A stretch of DNA of 41,182 bases from Chloroflexota bacterium (GTDB lineage: Bacteria > Chloroflexota > Dehalococcoidia > DSGV01). The notes below the pieces were generated by a model that worked only from the letters and a program-made list of their open reading frames with translations, had not been told where the DNA came from and ran no database searches. Below, piece after piece: positions 30,625 through 39,292 of the stretch (position 1 is its first letter; every line of letters starts with the position of its first letter). Where the stretch lies: NCBI GenBank assembly GCA_021787985.1, contig JAJYLG010000024.1:1-41182 (forward strand), given 5' to 3'. The translations under genes were made by a program, and so were the position numbers.

Positions 30625-30783
30625 CGGCCTGCCCGCGGCACCTGTCTACCGCCGGCTCGAGGCGGGCGGCGCCGCATCCTCCCGGCGCGGCCACGAAGTC
30701 GTGCCAGCCGTTTTCCACCGCCAACCGCCCTCCTTGAACGTGCGATCGCCCGTGGTACCGCTTGCCTTGGGTGGAAGTGGGGC

Positions 30784-31803
30784 CTAAGGCAGACTATCGT
30801 GCCGGATCGGCACCGGCGCGGCCGCGCTGCCCTTCGGCACGCGCCGCCGGGCCGCGGGCTCCCGGGGGGCCGCCTCCGCGCTCGGGGCGAACGTCCGCTC
30901 GACGATGCGCTCCGCCACCGGCGTGGCGCGCTCTACCAGCGAGCGCGCGTCGGACGCTCCGGCGAGCTCACGCCAGTCGCCGGGCTCGGGATGGAGCAAG
31001 TGTACGGTGGCGACGCGGCGTACGTGCCGTAGCGCAAGCTCGCTGCGGTGATTGAGCATCACCTCCACCGAGCGACCGATGACGTCGAGGAAGCGGCGCG
31101 GCCGGCCGGTGTCGGGCGGCTGGCTCACGTCGATGGCGTAGATCTCGCGCGCCCCCTCGGCCACGGCCGTCTCGAGGTCAAGGTTGGCAAGCAGGCCGCC
31201 GTCGACGTGCAGGTGGCCATCGATCTCGACCGGTGGGAATACACCCGGGATGGCGGACGAGGCAAGCACGGCCCGGCGAGCCGAGCCCTCCCGGAAGACC
31301 CGCTTCTCGCCGGCGGTGATGTCGGAGGCGACCAGGCGTAGCGGCACGGCGGCTGCCTCAATCGCGTCAGGGTGGATGTGCGTGTCGACGAGATGCCGAA
31401 GCTGGTCGACGCCCAGCACGCTTTCGCGGCGGCGTGTGAACGCCAGGGCGACACGGAGCGCGCTCTGGGCAAAGATCCGCTCGAAGCGGAGCCCGCGCCA
31501 GATCTCGACCAGCTCCTCCGGCGCGCCGTCATCGGGGTGGAAGGCGAGATAGGCGGCGTTGAATGCGCCCGCGCTCGTCCCCACCAGCAGGTCGGGCCGG
31601 ACGCCGCGGTCGTACAGGGCGCGCAGGATGGTGGCTTGGAGCGCGCCCAGCCGCGCCCCGCCGCTCAGGACGAAGGCAGTGCGCGGGCCGGACGGTTCCT
31701 CGGTGGGCGCGGCTTGACTGCGGCGGGCGAGCCGATGCGCGACGGAGCGGAGGCCTGCCCCCGCGGACTGGCGGAGGCCGGGTGGCAATCGGATACGGGC
31801 CAT
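30784..31803 (-). CDS. Patatin-like phospholipase
   Basis: A 339-residue serine lipase of the patatin/RssA family. The oxyanion-hole motif is FVLSGGARLGALQATIL, the nucleophile Ser77 is in LLVGTSAGAFNAAYL (GxSxG), and the catalytic Asp is in LHVDGGLLANLDLETAV (DGG). The N-terminal 40 residues are basic and probably not part of the domain; the C-terminal 35 are Arg/Ala/Pro-rich. It hydrolyses acyl esters of phospholipids at the inner membrane face or in the cytoplasm. ATG 31801-31803 has AGGGAG six bases upstream. It is transcribed alone, away from a decayed region. A copy-like match to the GC-rich palindrome (31753-31775) falls in its first codons. Confidence 0.9.
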   Translation of the reverse strand: MARIRLPPGLRQSAGAGLRSVAHRLARRSQAAPTEEPSGPRTAFVLSGGARLGALQATILRALYDRGVRPDLLVGTSAGAFNAAYLAFHPDDGAPEELVEIWRGLRFERIFAQSALRVALAFTRRRESVLGVDQLRHLVDTHIHPDAIEAAAVPLRLVASDITAGEKRVFREGSARRAVLASSAIPGVFPPVEIDGHLHVDGGLLANLDLETAVAEGAREIYAIDVSQPPDTGRPRRFLDVIGRSVEVMLNHRSELALRHVRRVATVHLLHPEPGDWRELAGASDARSLVERATPVAERIVERTFAPSAEAAPREPAARRRVPKGSAAAPVPIRHDSLP

Positions 31804-32553
31804 TGCTGCTCCCTGGACAGTCCCCGGTTCAATTGTCGGCGGTGAAACGAGGGCGCGACGTAACGTGGGGTCGAGCGTTCGCCGCTCATCGTTATCGTCA
31901 AGGCGGCCGGCGCGAAACGTCAAGGACTCGCTCCGCCGAGGTCGCAGCGGTGTGGCATCGCCCCGGCCGCGCGACGGCCGGCAGCACACCTGGGAGGGTG
32001 CCGTCCGCGACCAACAAGGGTCGGCGGGACGGGGCGTGCAACCGCTATGGGTTCCTGACAACGTGCGGCGGGGGTAACAGGCAGGGGATGAGGAGGACGT
32101 ATGGCGTCGCAAGGAAAAGCAGTGCGAGCACGCGCATCGCCGGGCGCATACGCGGCCCGAAGCGCCTCGGGATCTCCGCCGAGACCGTGAAGCGGCACGT
32201 TGGCGATCTGCTGATTCGGCTGGACGCCGAATCGCGGGCGGCGGTCGCGTTGTGGTCTTGGCTACTCCGCGGCCGCCGGGGAACCCGCGCGCGAGGCGCT
32301 GTCCGTGGGCCTGCTCGCCAGCCGCCTCGCTGGGGTCGTGCTTGCCGCGCTTGCCGTCGCCGCGCTGGCGCTGCTCGCGTCAACCGGGGCGTGATGGTCC
32401 GTCCGCGGTGGTGCGGCTGAGCAAGCCTGAACCCTGCACTGCGTGCGGAGCGCAGCGCCGTGCAGGCGCCTGGACGGTCGGTTCGCGGGAGGCGGGGTCG
32501 ATGCGCGGCCCGCCCTGCTGGCGCGTGGGCCGAGGTCCTGCCAGGCTTGAGGC
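31804..32553. other. 750-bp region without an intact gene
   Basis: Several frames stay open because of the high GC content, but none has a good start and family match. A LuxR-type HTH relic lies at 32160-32255. A different frame after it, up to a TGA at 32392-32394, reads like one membrane helix (VVLAALAVAALALLAS). On the minus strand a 34-codon frame near 32045-32149 encodes a hydrophobic peptide beginning MRPAMRVLALLFLA. I take the region as decayed genes. Confidence 0.45.
32160..32255 (+). pseudogene. Relic of a LuxR-type HTH domain
   Basis: One frame reads LGISAETVKRHVGDLLIRLD and then ESRAAVALW, the recognition helix and following helix of NarL/LuxR response regulators. Nothing upstream resembles a receiver or sensor domain and no start is in place, so only the HTH is left. 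Confidence 0.5.
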
Positions 32554-33201
32554 GTGACGTCACCGCTCCGCCCGCCGGCCCGCGGCCCGGTGCTCTATCT
32601 GGACGAGGCGTTTGGCGAAGGCCTGGCCGTCGTCGCCGGTATCGTGCTCGACGTGGCCGAGGTGATCGAGTTCCGCCGCGCGTGGCGGACGGCCTGGCGC
32701 CGGCTGCACCACGCGGCTCCTCCCGACGAGCCGCATTTCTCCGCCCTCGACGAGGCGGCGCGGCGCGCCCTGCTCGGCGCGCTGCCGCCCGCACGCTGGG
32801 CCGGTGGTGTGGTCTGCTTCGGCGATCTGGCCCGGGCGCTGCGCACGCCGGAAACGACGGCCGCGGCGGTTGCCGACTGCGCGATGCTCGCCCTTGGGGA
32901 GGACGGGCGGCCTGCCTGGCGGGCAGACAGGCCGGCGCGGGCGGGGCGGATCGCCGCGGTGGTGATGGACTCGCGCTTTCGCGGGGGCACGGGGCGGCGG
33001 TTCGAGGAGGCGGTTCGCGCGCAGTTGGTGGCCGAGCCACGGCTGGCCGGACTGTCGTTTGCGCAGCGTGCCGGCGTCGGCGAGCCAGGCGTGCAGTGCG
33101 CCGACGCGGTGGCCGGGCTTTTGCGCAGGTTGGCAGAGGGGCGGGCGGTGGGGCTGGCGGCGGCGTTCGGCACGGCGCTGGCCGTGCAGCTTCGGGAATG
33201 A
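32554..33201 (+). CDS. DUF3800-like protein
   Basis: A 215-residue protein resembling the DUF3800 family, which has an RNase H-like fold. The N-terminal acidic pair is in VLYLDEAFGEG (Asp17-Glu18), a middle Asp is in AAVVMDSRFRGGTG, and the C-terminal CADAVAGLLRRLAEG corresponds to the family Q-x-A-D-x-x-x-G motif. These acidic residues may form a metal site. DUF3800 proteins are found with mobile elements and defence genes; no such partner is here. Start GTG 32554 has GAGG very close to it. It lies next to a decayed region. A palindrome-like block at 32909-32935 encodes an Arg/Pro/Ala-rich insertion. Confidence 0.55.
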   Translation: MTSPLRPPARGPVLYLDEAFGEGLAVVAGIVLDVAEVIEFRRAWRTAWRRLHHAAPPDEPHFSALDEAARRALLGALPPARWAGGVVCFGDLARALRTPETTAAAVADCAMLALGEDGRPAWRADRPARAGRIAAVVMDSRFRGGTGRRFEEAVRAQLVAEPRLAGLSFAQRAGVGEPGVQCADAVAGLLRRLAEGRAVGLAAAFGTALAVQLRE

Positions 33202-33252
33202 GGAAGCAGCCGGCTGCCAGGGGGGGACATGACCACCGTTCGTGACGGAATG

Positions 33253-33272
33253 GGGCCGCCGGGAGGCGGCCC
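33253..33272. terminator. Hairpin between convergent genes
   Basis: GGGCCGCC (33253-33260), loop GGGA, GGCGGCCC (33265-33272). It lies between the DUF3800-like stop and the aminotransferase stop at 33325 and can serve both strands. Confidence 0.6.
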
Positions 33273-33324
33273 TCCACACCCTGGTCTTACGCTCCGGCCG
33301 CTTGCAGGCAGTATAGCATGCCGC

Positions 33325-34671
33325 TCAGGAGAGCGTGCCCTCGGCGCGCAGGGCGGTCAGCGCGCGCCCGAGCGCTTGGACCGCGTCGCCGACATCGCGC
33401 TCGGTGTGCACGGCTGAGACGATGGCGCCGGTGTGCATCAGATCCACGCCCTCGTTGAGCATGGCGCGGCGCAGGGCCATCTCCAGCACGGCCGAAGCAC
33501 GCGGTGGGTACGCCTGCGCGCCGTTCTGGGGCGGGAAGCGGATCGTCCCCGGCAGGGGACGGACGAGCGGGCCGCAGCCGACGGCCAGGTGCAGCAGGCT
33601 CGCCTCGCCGTAGCAGCAGCCGGCGGTTCCGGTCTCCTCGAATACGCGATTCCAGCCGTCGCACAGCCGTTGCGCCGTGCGGGCGGCGCGCGTGACGGCG
33701 TCGGTGTCGCGGACCAGTGTCAGGGCGGTGACGCCGGCGGCCGCCGAGAGCGGGTTGGCGTTGAAGGTGCCGGGGTGCGGCACGCGGGCCAGCCCGTGTT
33801 CCTCGCGGGCGGTCTCGAGGCAGGCGAGCACGTCGGTCCGCCCGGCCACCGCGCCGCCGGGCAACCCGCCGGCGAGCACCTTGGCGAGCGTGGTGAGGTC
33901 GGGCCGGACGCCGTACGCTTCCTGAGCGCCCCCGCGGGCCAGCCGGAAGCCGGTGACGACCTCGTCGAAGATCAGCAGCGCGCCTGCCTCGGCGGTCAGC
34001 TCGCGGCAGGCGCCCACCCATGCCGGGTCGGACGGCACGGTGCCCCAGGATGCGCCGGACGGCTCGAGGATCAGGGCGGCGATGTCGCGCCCTTCCTCGC
34101 GGAAGACGGAGGCGAGGGCATCGACATCGTCCTGGGGCAAGATGATGCGGTCCTCGAAGGCGGCCGGAGTCAGGCCGGGCGCAGCCTCGGGCCGGCCGAA
34201 GACCGTGTCGCTCCAGCCGTGGAAATGGCCGGCGAACTGCACGAGCTTGCGGCGACCGGTGGACGCGCGCGCCAGCCGTACGGCCATCTGCGCGGCCTCG
34301 GTGCCGCTGGAGACGAAGCGCACCCGCTCGGCACACGGGACGAGCTGGCGCACCAGCTCCCCCCACTCGATCTCCTTCAGGTGGCCGGCGCCGTAGTGCG
34401 TACCGTGGATCGCCTGGCGCAGCACCTCGGCCGTGATGTCCGGGTGGACGTGGCCGAAGAGCAAGGCGCCATGGCCCATGACGAAGTCGACGACCTCGTG
34501 GCCGTCCACGTCCCACTTGCGGCCGCCGCTGGCGCGCTCCACGTAGAGTGGGAAGGGCGCCATGCGCCGGATATCGTGTGTGACGCCGTCCGGGAAGGTA
34601 TCGAGCGCCCGGCGGTGGAGCTCCGCGCTGCGCGGGTGCTCACGGAGGTAACGTTCCGCGGTGGTTGCCAC
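33325..34671 (-). CDS. Glutamate-1-semialdehyde aminomutase-like class III aminotransferase
   Basis: A 448-residue PLP enzyme. Cofactor contacts are visible: SSGTEAAQMAVRLARAST (phosphate loop, about 121-138), ILEPSGASWG, FDEVVTGFR with Asp236, and the Schiff-base lysine K264 in TTLAKVLAGGLPGGAVAGR. HFHGWSD is also typical of GSA aminomutase. HemL makes 5-aminolevulinate from glutamate-1-semialdehyde for heme, but many class III paralogues act on other amino acids, and no other early heme gene is adjacent, so I do not give a symbol. GTG 34669-34671 lacks a Shine-Dalgarno site. Divergent from an alpha/beta hydrolase gene. Confidence 0.85.
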   Translation of the reverse strand: MATTAERYLREHPRSAELHRRALDTFPDGVTHDIRRMAPFPLYVERASGGRKWDVDGHEVVDFVMGHGALLFGHVHPDITAEVLRQAIHGTHYGAGHLKEIEWGELVRQLVPCAERVRFVSSGTEAAQMAVRLARASTGRRKLVQFAGHFHGWSDTVFGRPEAAPGLTPAAFEDRIILPQDDVDALASVFREEGRDIAALILEPSGASWGTVPSDPAWVGACRELTAEAGALLIFDEVVTGFRLARGGAQEAYGVRPDLTTLAKVLAGGLPGGAVAGRTDVLACLETAREEHGLARVPHPGTFNANPLSAAAGVTALTLVRDTDAVTRAARTAQRLCDGWNRVFEETGTAGCCYGEASLLHLAVGCGPLVRPLPGTIRFPPQNGAQAYPPRASAVLEMALRRAMLNEGVDLMHTGAIVSAVHTERDVGDAVQALGRALTALRAEGTLS

Positions 34672-34755
34672 GGCTTAAGGATAGCTGACCGCGGCACCGC
34701 GGTTGCGCGCGCCGCGCTGCCCGCCGAAGCTGTTCTCCAGGGCAGGAGGGATCAG

Positions 34756-35610
34756 ATGGAACCGGAGTCGCGAACCTTCACATCGCAGCGGCTGCGCATC
34801 CGCTACGTCGTTTGGGGGGATGAGGCGAACGAGCCGCTGGTCCTGGTGCACGGCGGCCGCGATCATGCACGGAGCTGGGACTTCGTCGTGGAACGGCTCG
34901 TCGACCGCTACTGCTGCTACTGCATTGACCTGCGTGGCCATGGCGACAGCGATTGGTCGGTCGGCAGCCAGTACTCGCTGCCGGAGTTCGTCGCGGACGT
35001 CACGGCGCTGCTCGACCACCTCGGGCGCGATCCGCTCAGCCTGGTGGGCCACTCGCTCGGCGGCGCGGTCGTGCTGCAGGTCGCGGGGGTCCTCCCGGAT
35101 CGGGTGAAGAAGGTGTGCGCGATCGAAGGCTGGGGGCCGAAGATCATCGAGCGCACGCCGGCACATCTGCGCATGCGACGCTGGCTGGAGCAGCTCGAGG
35201 AGTTCGCCGACCGGCAGCCGCGTCGCTACGCCAGCCTGGAGGAGGCGGCGCGACGGATGCGCGAGGAGAACTCGTTTCTCAGCCCCGGGCTGGCGATGCA
35301 CCTGACGGTCCACGGCGCGCGGCGGAACGAGGACGGCTCGTACTCCTGGAAGTTCGACAACTATGTGCGGATGCACTCGCCCTACGAGTTCAACATCGAC
35401 GACGCGCGCGTGATCTGGAACCAGTTCCGCTGCCCGACGCTGCTGGTCCGCGGCGACAAGTCATGGGCGGCCGACCCGGAGGAGGACGGCAAGGCGAGCG
35501 CTTTCCATAACTACCGGTCGGTCCTCGTCCGGGACGCCGGGCACTGGGTGCACCACGACCAGCTCGACGAGTTCACCCGCCTGCTGCGCGCCTTCCTGGA
35601 CGAGGAGTAG
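34756..35610 (+). CDS. Alpha/beta-hydrolase
   Basis: A 284-residue alpha/beta-hydrolase. The strand-turn PLVLVHGGRDHARSWDFV has the oxyanion His-Gly, CIDLRGHGDSDWS follows, the nucleophile is Ser in LVGHSLGGAVVLQ, the acid is Asp in LLVRGDKSW and the base is His in VRDAGHWVHHDQ. These form a full catalytic triad. A helical cap (about 135-200) sits between. The substrate is not clear; epoxide hydrolases and lactonases are both similar. ATG 34756 follows AGGAGG at seven bases. Its 3' end converges on hemQ with a long hairpin between. Confidence 0.9.
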   Translation: MEPESRTFTSQRLRIRYVVWGDEANEPLVLVHGGRDHARSWDFVVERLVDRYCCYCIDLRGHGDSDWSVGSQYSLPEFVADVTALLDHLGRDPLSLVGHSLGGAVVLQVAGVLPDRVKKVCAIEGWGPKIIERTPAHLRMRRWLEQLEEFADRQPRRYASLEEAARRMREENSFLSPGLAMHLTVHGARRNEDGSYSWKFDNYVRMHSPYEFNIDDARVIWNQFRCPTLLVRGDKSWAADPEEDGKASAFHNYRSVLVRDAGHWVHHDQLDEFTRLLRAFLDEE

Positions 35611-35623
35611 GGGCGGCGCACCG

Positions 35624-35675
35624 CAGATGAGCCCGGACGGGCAGCGAGGGACGCCGTGCCTGCTCGTCCCATCTG
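35624..35675. terminator. Long imperfect hairpin between convergent genes
   Basis: CAGATG (35624-35629) pairs with CATCTG (35670-35675), and GGACGGGCAG (35635-35644) pairs with CTGCTCGTCC (35660-35669) with one mismatch. It fills the 77 bp between two convergent stops. Confidence 0.5.
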
Positions 35676-35687
35676 TGTGTAACCGCG

Positions 35688-36461
35688 TCAACCCGCCGGT
35701 AGCGGGGCGGTGGCGCGGGCGCCACCCAGCGAGTCGAGCACTTCGCGCAGACCCATGTTGATGCAGGTGAAGATGGGCGTGTCGCGCAGGGTGTAGGCGC
35801 TGGCCTCGCTGTGGCGCAGCTCCATCACCAGGTCGACGAAGTCCTGCGGATAGTCGGTCTCGAAGGCCAGCATGAACTCCTGGTCGTCGAGCCCGTAGGA
35901 GTAGGTGGTGTTCAGCTTCACCCGCGGGTACTTGTGACCGATGGCGATGTGCTCATCCATCATGCCCTGGCGGGCCGCCTGGGTCAGCCTGTACCAGGGC
36001 CGCGTCTTCACGAACGGGTAGACGAAGAGGTACTTGCGGTTCGTCGGCTGGATGCGCAGCCGCTGGCCGTCCTGCCCTTCGTGTACGTGCCTCGAGACGT
36101 AGACCGAGCGCCGCGTGATGGCCAGGTAGGAGTAGGCCGGTCGCAAGTACCCGCCCAGCCGCGTGCTGCAGAGCGCCGTTCCCAGCTCGTTGAACCGGTC
36201 GACCGAGTCGGCGAAGCTCCAGAGCAGGAGATCGCAGTCCGCCCGAATTCCGACGAGCGAGTAGGAGCGGATGTCGATCCGGTCGGTGAAGCGTTCGAGC
36301 GTCTCGACGAGCTCGCGCTTGTGTGCCTCCTGCTCCTGCGTGGGCAGGAGACGCCAGGCCGGGTCGAGCTTGTGGAAGACATACTGGGCGAAGTGGCCTC
36401 CGCTGACCTCTTGCATGTCATCGTGTCCGGGGCGTTCCTCGCGCGGTGCGCCGTTGCGCAT
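35688..36461 (-). CDS. hemQ: Coproheme decarboxylase HemQ (chlorite-dismutase family)
   Basis: A 257-residue protein of the chlorite dismutase fold. YLFVYPFVKTRPWYRLTQ holds the catalytic Tyr (about 148), and MMDEHIAIGHKYPRVK the proximal heme His (about 171). The distal Arg of true chlorite dismutases is not evident, so it is a HemQ: it removes two propionate groups of coproheme to make heme b in the coproporphyrin-dependent route of Gram-positive and related bacteria. ATG 36459-36461 has GAGGA seven bases upstream; an ATG 6 nt before it is too close to that site. It lies 9 nt after the aldo/keto reductase gene in the same direction, so the two share a transcript. Confidence 0.93.
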   Translation of the reverse strand: MRNGAPREERPGHDDMQEVSGGHFAQYVFHKLDPAWRLLPTQEQEAHKRELVETLERFTDRIDIRSYSLVGIRADCDLLLWSFADSVDRFNELGTALCSTRLGGYLRPAYSYLAITRRSVYVSRHVHEGQDGQRLRIQPTNRKYLFVYPFVKTRPWYRLTQAARQGMMDEHIAIGHKYPRVKLNTTYSYGLDDQEFMLAFETDYPQDFVDLVMELRHSEASAYTLRDTPIFTCINMGLREVLDSLGGARATAPLPAG

Positions 36462-36470
36462 GACCATTCC

Positions 36471-37478
36471 TCAGCTCGCCGGCGGGAGCGCGTTCTCGAC
36501 CTCGCGCTCCAAGCCGAAGTTGGCGTCGTACAGCCCGTCGGCACGCGCGATCTCCGTGGCTGTCAGGTCGGGGACGTCTGACGCGGCGGCGAACTCCTCG
36601 ATCTGCGCGCTGTCATAGAGGTTCGGCAAGACCGACGAGACGGTCGGCTGGGCGTAGATGTACTTCAGCGCGACCTGGCCGATGGTCGCGTCGCGGCCCT
36701 CCAGGAGGAACCGGAGCTGCTGCAGCTTCTTCAGGCCGTTGACCAGCCATCCGCGGGGGCGATGGCGGCGGTGGTCGTTTTCGGGGAACACCGTGTCCTC
36801 GGTGAAGTGTCCCTCGAGCAGCCCGCTGCTATGCGGCACGCGCACCAGCAACCCGACGCCCCGCTCCGCCGCGACCGGGAAGAGTTCCCGCCCCGGGTCC
36901 TGCTCGAGCATGTTGTAGATGATCTGGAGCGACGCGATTCGCCGTTCCGTCATCGAGGCGATCCCCTCGTCAAGCCAGCCGATGGCCGGACCGAGCGCCA
37001 CCCCGACGTGGCGGACCTTGCCCTCCCGCACCACGTCCTCCAGCATGCGCCAGAGCGCCTCATCCTGGACGGTGGACATGCGCGCGTTGTGGATCTGCCA
37101 CAGGTCCAGGTAGTCGGTGCGCAGGCGGCGCAGGCTCTGTTCGAGCGCGAAGCGCACGAACACCGGGTCAAAGTTCTGGGGCAACTCGCTGTGGCCGTCG
37201 CGCGTGTGGCCGGCGTAGAAGTCGTAGCCGAACTTGCTGGCGATGACCACGCGATCGCGGCGCCCTTCGAAAACCTCGCCGATGAGACGTTCGGAGCGGC
37301 CCTCCCCGTACTGGTCGGCGGTGTCGTAGAAGGTGACCCCCAGGTCGAAGGCGCGGTCGAGCATCCCGCGAGCCTCGTCGTCGGGGATGTGGCCCCACCA
37401 ATCACTGCCGATGGTCCAGGCTCCGAAGCCCAGCTCGGAGACGGTGAGCCCGGAATTGCCGAGCTGACGATAACGCAT
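36471..37478 (-). CDS. Aldo/keto reductase
   Basis: A 335-residue NADPH-dependent oxidoreductase. The tetrad is visible: Asp and Tyr in FYDTADQYGEGRSE, Lys in VIASKFGYD, and His in DLWQIHNARM. MRYRQLGNSGLTVSELGFG is the standard N-terminus, and the C-terminal part includes VALKYIYAQPTVSSVLPNLY. The substrate cannot be told. Start ATG 37476-37478 has GGAG and GAGAG upstream. It is the first gene of a pair with hemQ. The 245 bp before it, up to the DUF1800 gene, are divergent control DNA without clear promoter hexamers or a gene. Confidence 0.92.
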   Translation of the reverse strand: MRYRQLGNSGLTVSELGFGAWTIGSDWWGHIPDDEARGMLDRAFDLGVTFYDTADQYGEGRSERLIGEVFEGRRDRVVIASKFGYDFYAGHTRDGHSELPQNFDPVFVRFALEQSLRRLRTDYLDLWQIHNARMSTVQDEALWRMLEDVVREGKVRHVGVALGPAIGWLDEGIASMTERRIASLQIIYNMLEQDPGRELFPVAAERGVGLLVRVPHSSGLLEGHFTEDTVFPENDHRRHRPRGWLVNGLKKLQQLRFLLEGRDATIGQVALKYIYAQPTVSSVLPNLYDSAQIEEFAAASDVPDLTATEIARADGLYDANFGLEREVENALPPAS

Positions 37479-37723
37479 GCTGCTCTCTGCTCCGTGATTG
37501 AAACTCGTCGTCAGTGTAGCGGGGTGGGCCGCCTGGCCCTCGGAGGAGAGGCGCGCAGAGCTGGGAGAATCTTCAGGAAGCTTAGCGTATTCTCGCAATG
37601 CGCTGCCGAAATCGAAGTTACTGCGATTTTACCTCGCGGTGACACGCGGCGGACACCGCGCGCCGCATGATCGTCCCATGCCGGTCGGTCGTCTGCCACA
37701 CGCGCCGGCCGAGGAGGGCGGAG

Positions 37724-39274
37724 ATGACCACCCTGACCGCGGAACCCCGGGTTCGCCGGCAGCAGCGCACCAGCCGCCGCGGTCTCTTCCGGCTCGCGGG
37801 CGCCGCGGCAGTCGCGGCCGCGACCGCGGCCGCCTGCGGCGGGGGCGGCAGCAGTCATGCCGGTCCGGCCGGAGGCACGGCCCCCCGCCAATCCGCGGGG
37901 GCGGGGACCGCGACGGCGACGGCCGCGCAGCCGTTCCCGGATGACCGCCGGGTGCGCGTGCAGCACCTGCTGCGGCGGGCCGGCTTCGCCCCAAGCGATA
38001 GCGAGGTCCGCCAGGCGCTGCAGCTCGGGGATGACGAGCTGGTGGACGGGCTGCTCAATCCGGAGCGGGCGCCCGACCCGGGGCCGCAGCCACCCGGCGC
38101 CAGCGCCTCGTTGAAACCGTACGAGCTCGTCGCGTGGTGGCTGGGGCGCATGGCCGCCACGGCCCGGCCGTCGCTCGAGAAGACCACGCTGTTCTGGCAC
38201 GGCTGGCACACCAGCGGCTTCGACAAGCTGGGAGCGCGCGGCACGCCGCTGCTGTACGGGCAGAACGCGTACCAGCGGGAGAACGCCTACGGCAGGTTCG
38301 GCGACATCCTCAAAGGGATCTCGCGCCAGCCGGCGATGATGATCTACCTCGACACGGTCACGAACGTGAAGGCCCACGCCAACGAGAACTTCGCCCGGGA
38401 GCTGATGGAGCTGTTCTCGATGGGGGTGGGGAACTACACGGAGGAGGACGTGCGCCAGGGCGCCCGGGCGTTCACCGGCTACAGCCTGGTTCGCCAGACG
38501 GGCCGGTTTGTGTTCCGGGCGGGGCTGCACGATCACGGGACGAAGACGTACCTGGGGCAGGTCGGCGACTTCTCGGGCGACGACATCATCGACATAATCC
38601 TCAAGCAGCCGGCCACGGCGCACTTCGCCGCGCGCAAGGCCTGGAGCTTCTTCGCCCACCCGAACCCGGACGACGCCACGCTCGCTCCGGTGGTCAAGGC
38701 CTTCACGGACACGGGTGGCGACATGCGGGAGGTGTTGCGGGCCGTATTCGCCCACCCGGCGTTCTACAGCGGCCCGGCGTATCGGGCGCTCGTCAAGAGC
38801 CCGGTGGAGTACGGGATCGGCGCGGTCCGCCAGCTCGGGCTGAAACCGCAGGGCGTGGCGCTCGCTCGCTGGGCGCAAGCGATGGGGCAGGTGCCGTTCT
38901 ACCCGCCGAATGTCGCCGGCTGGCCCGGCGGCGGCGCGTGGACGGGCAGCGGGGCGTTCCTCGGCCGGCTGAACGGCGTGGAGGCGATGGTGTTCGGCCT
39001 GCGGGGTGGCGGGTCCGGCACGACGAACGTGGATCTGGAGCCGTTCCTCGAGGCGAACCAGGTCAGCACGGCGGGCCAGTTGGTCGATCGGCTGGCCTCG
39101 TTGCTGGTGGATGGGCAGCTCGCGGCGGGAGAGCGGAGCGCCATCGTCGACTACGTGTCCGGCGGTCAGGGAGACGCGACGCGCTTGGACAGCGTGGACC
39201 GCGCGACACGGGCCGCCCGGGTCGGTGGCACGGTCTACCTGCTGATGGCCAGCCCGGAGTATCACCTGGCCTGA
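37724..39274 (+). CDS. Exported DUF1800 protein with twin-arginine lipoprotein signal
   Basis: A 516-residue exported protein. The signal RTSRRGLFRLAGAAAVAAA has a twin-arginine motif and ends in AAAC, so it is probably a Tat-exported lipoprotein. The mature part is the DUF1800 domain: VQHLLRRAGFAPSDSEVRQA at the start, LFWHGWHTSG, ENFARELMELFSMGVGNYTE (the best-conserved block) and NVAGWPGGGAW. DUF1800 and DUF1501 genes nearly always occur in pairs; the biochemical role is not established. ATG 37724 has GAGGAGGG upstream. DUF1501 follows after 18 nt. Confidence 0.92.
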   Translation: MTTLTAEPRVRRQQRTSRRGLFRLAGAAAVAAATAAACGGGGSSHAGPAGGTAPRQSAGAGTATATAAQPFPDDRRVRVQHLLRRAGFAPSDSEVRQALQLGDDELVDGLLNPERAPDPGPQPPGASASLKPYELVAWWLGRMAATARPSLEKTTLFWHGWHTSGFDKLGARGTPLLYGQNAYQRENAYGRFGDILKGISRQPAMMIYLDTVTNVKAHANENFARELMELFSMGVGNYTEEDVRQGARAFTGYSLVRQTGRFVFRAGLHDHGTKTYLGQVGDFSGDDIIDIILKQPATAHFAARKAWSFFAHPNPDDATLAPVVKAFTDTGGDMREVLRAVFAHPAFYSGPAYRALVKSPVEYGIGAVRQLGLKPQGVALARWAQAMGQVPFYPPNVAGWPGGGAWTGSGAFLGRLNGVEAMVFGLRGGGSGTTNVDLEPFLEANQVSTAGQLVDRLASLLVDGQLAAGERSAIVDYVSGGQGDATRLDSVDRATRAARVGGTVYLLMASPEYHLA

Positions 39275-39292
39275 CGGTCAAGGAGGACGACG

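Noticed and set aside
32909-32935. Insertion element within the DUF3800-like gene
   Set aside because: The block is palindromic but keeps the reading frame and lacks target duplications; noted only as a loose relative of the dispersed palindrome.
33433-34755. A long plus-strand frame joined to the alpha/beta hydrolase
   Set aside because: It is the antisense of the aminotransferase gene; hydrolase similarity and an AGGAGG site begin only at 34756.
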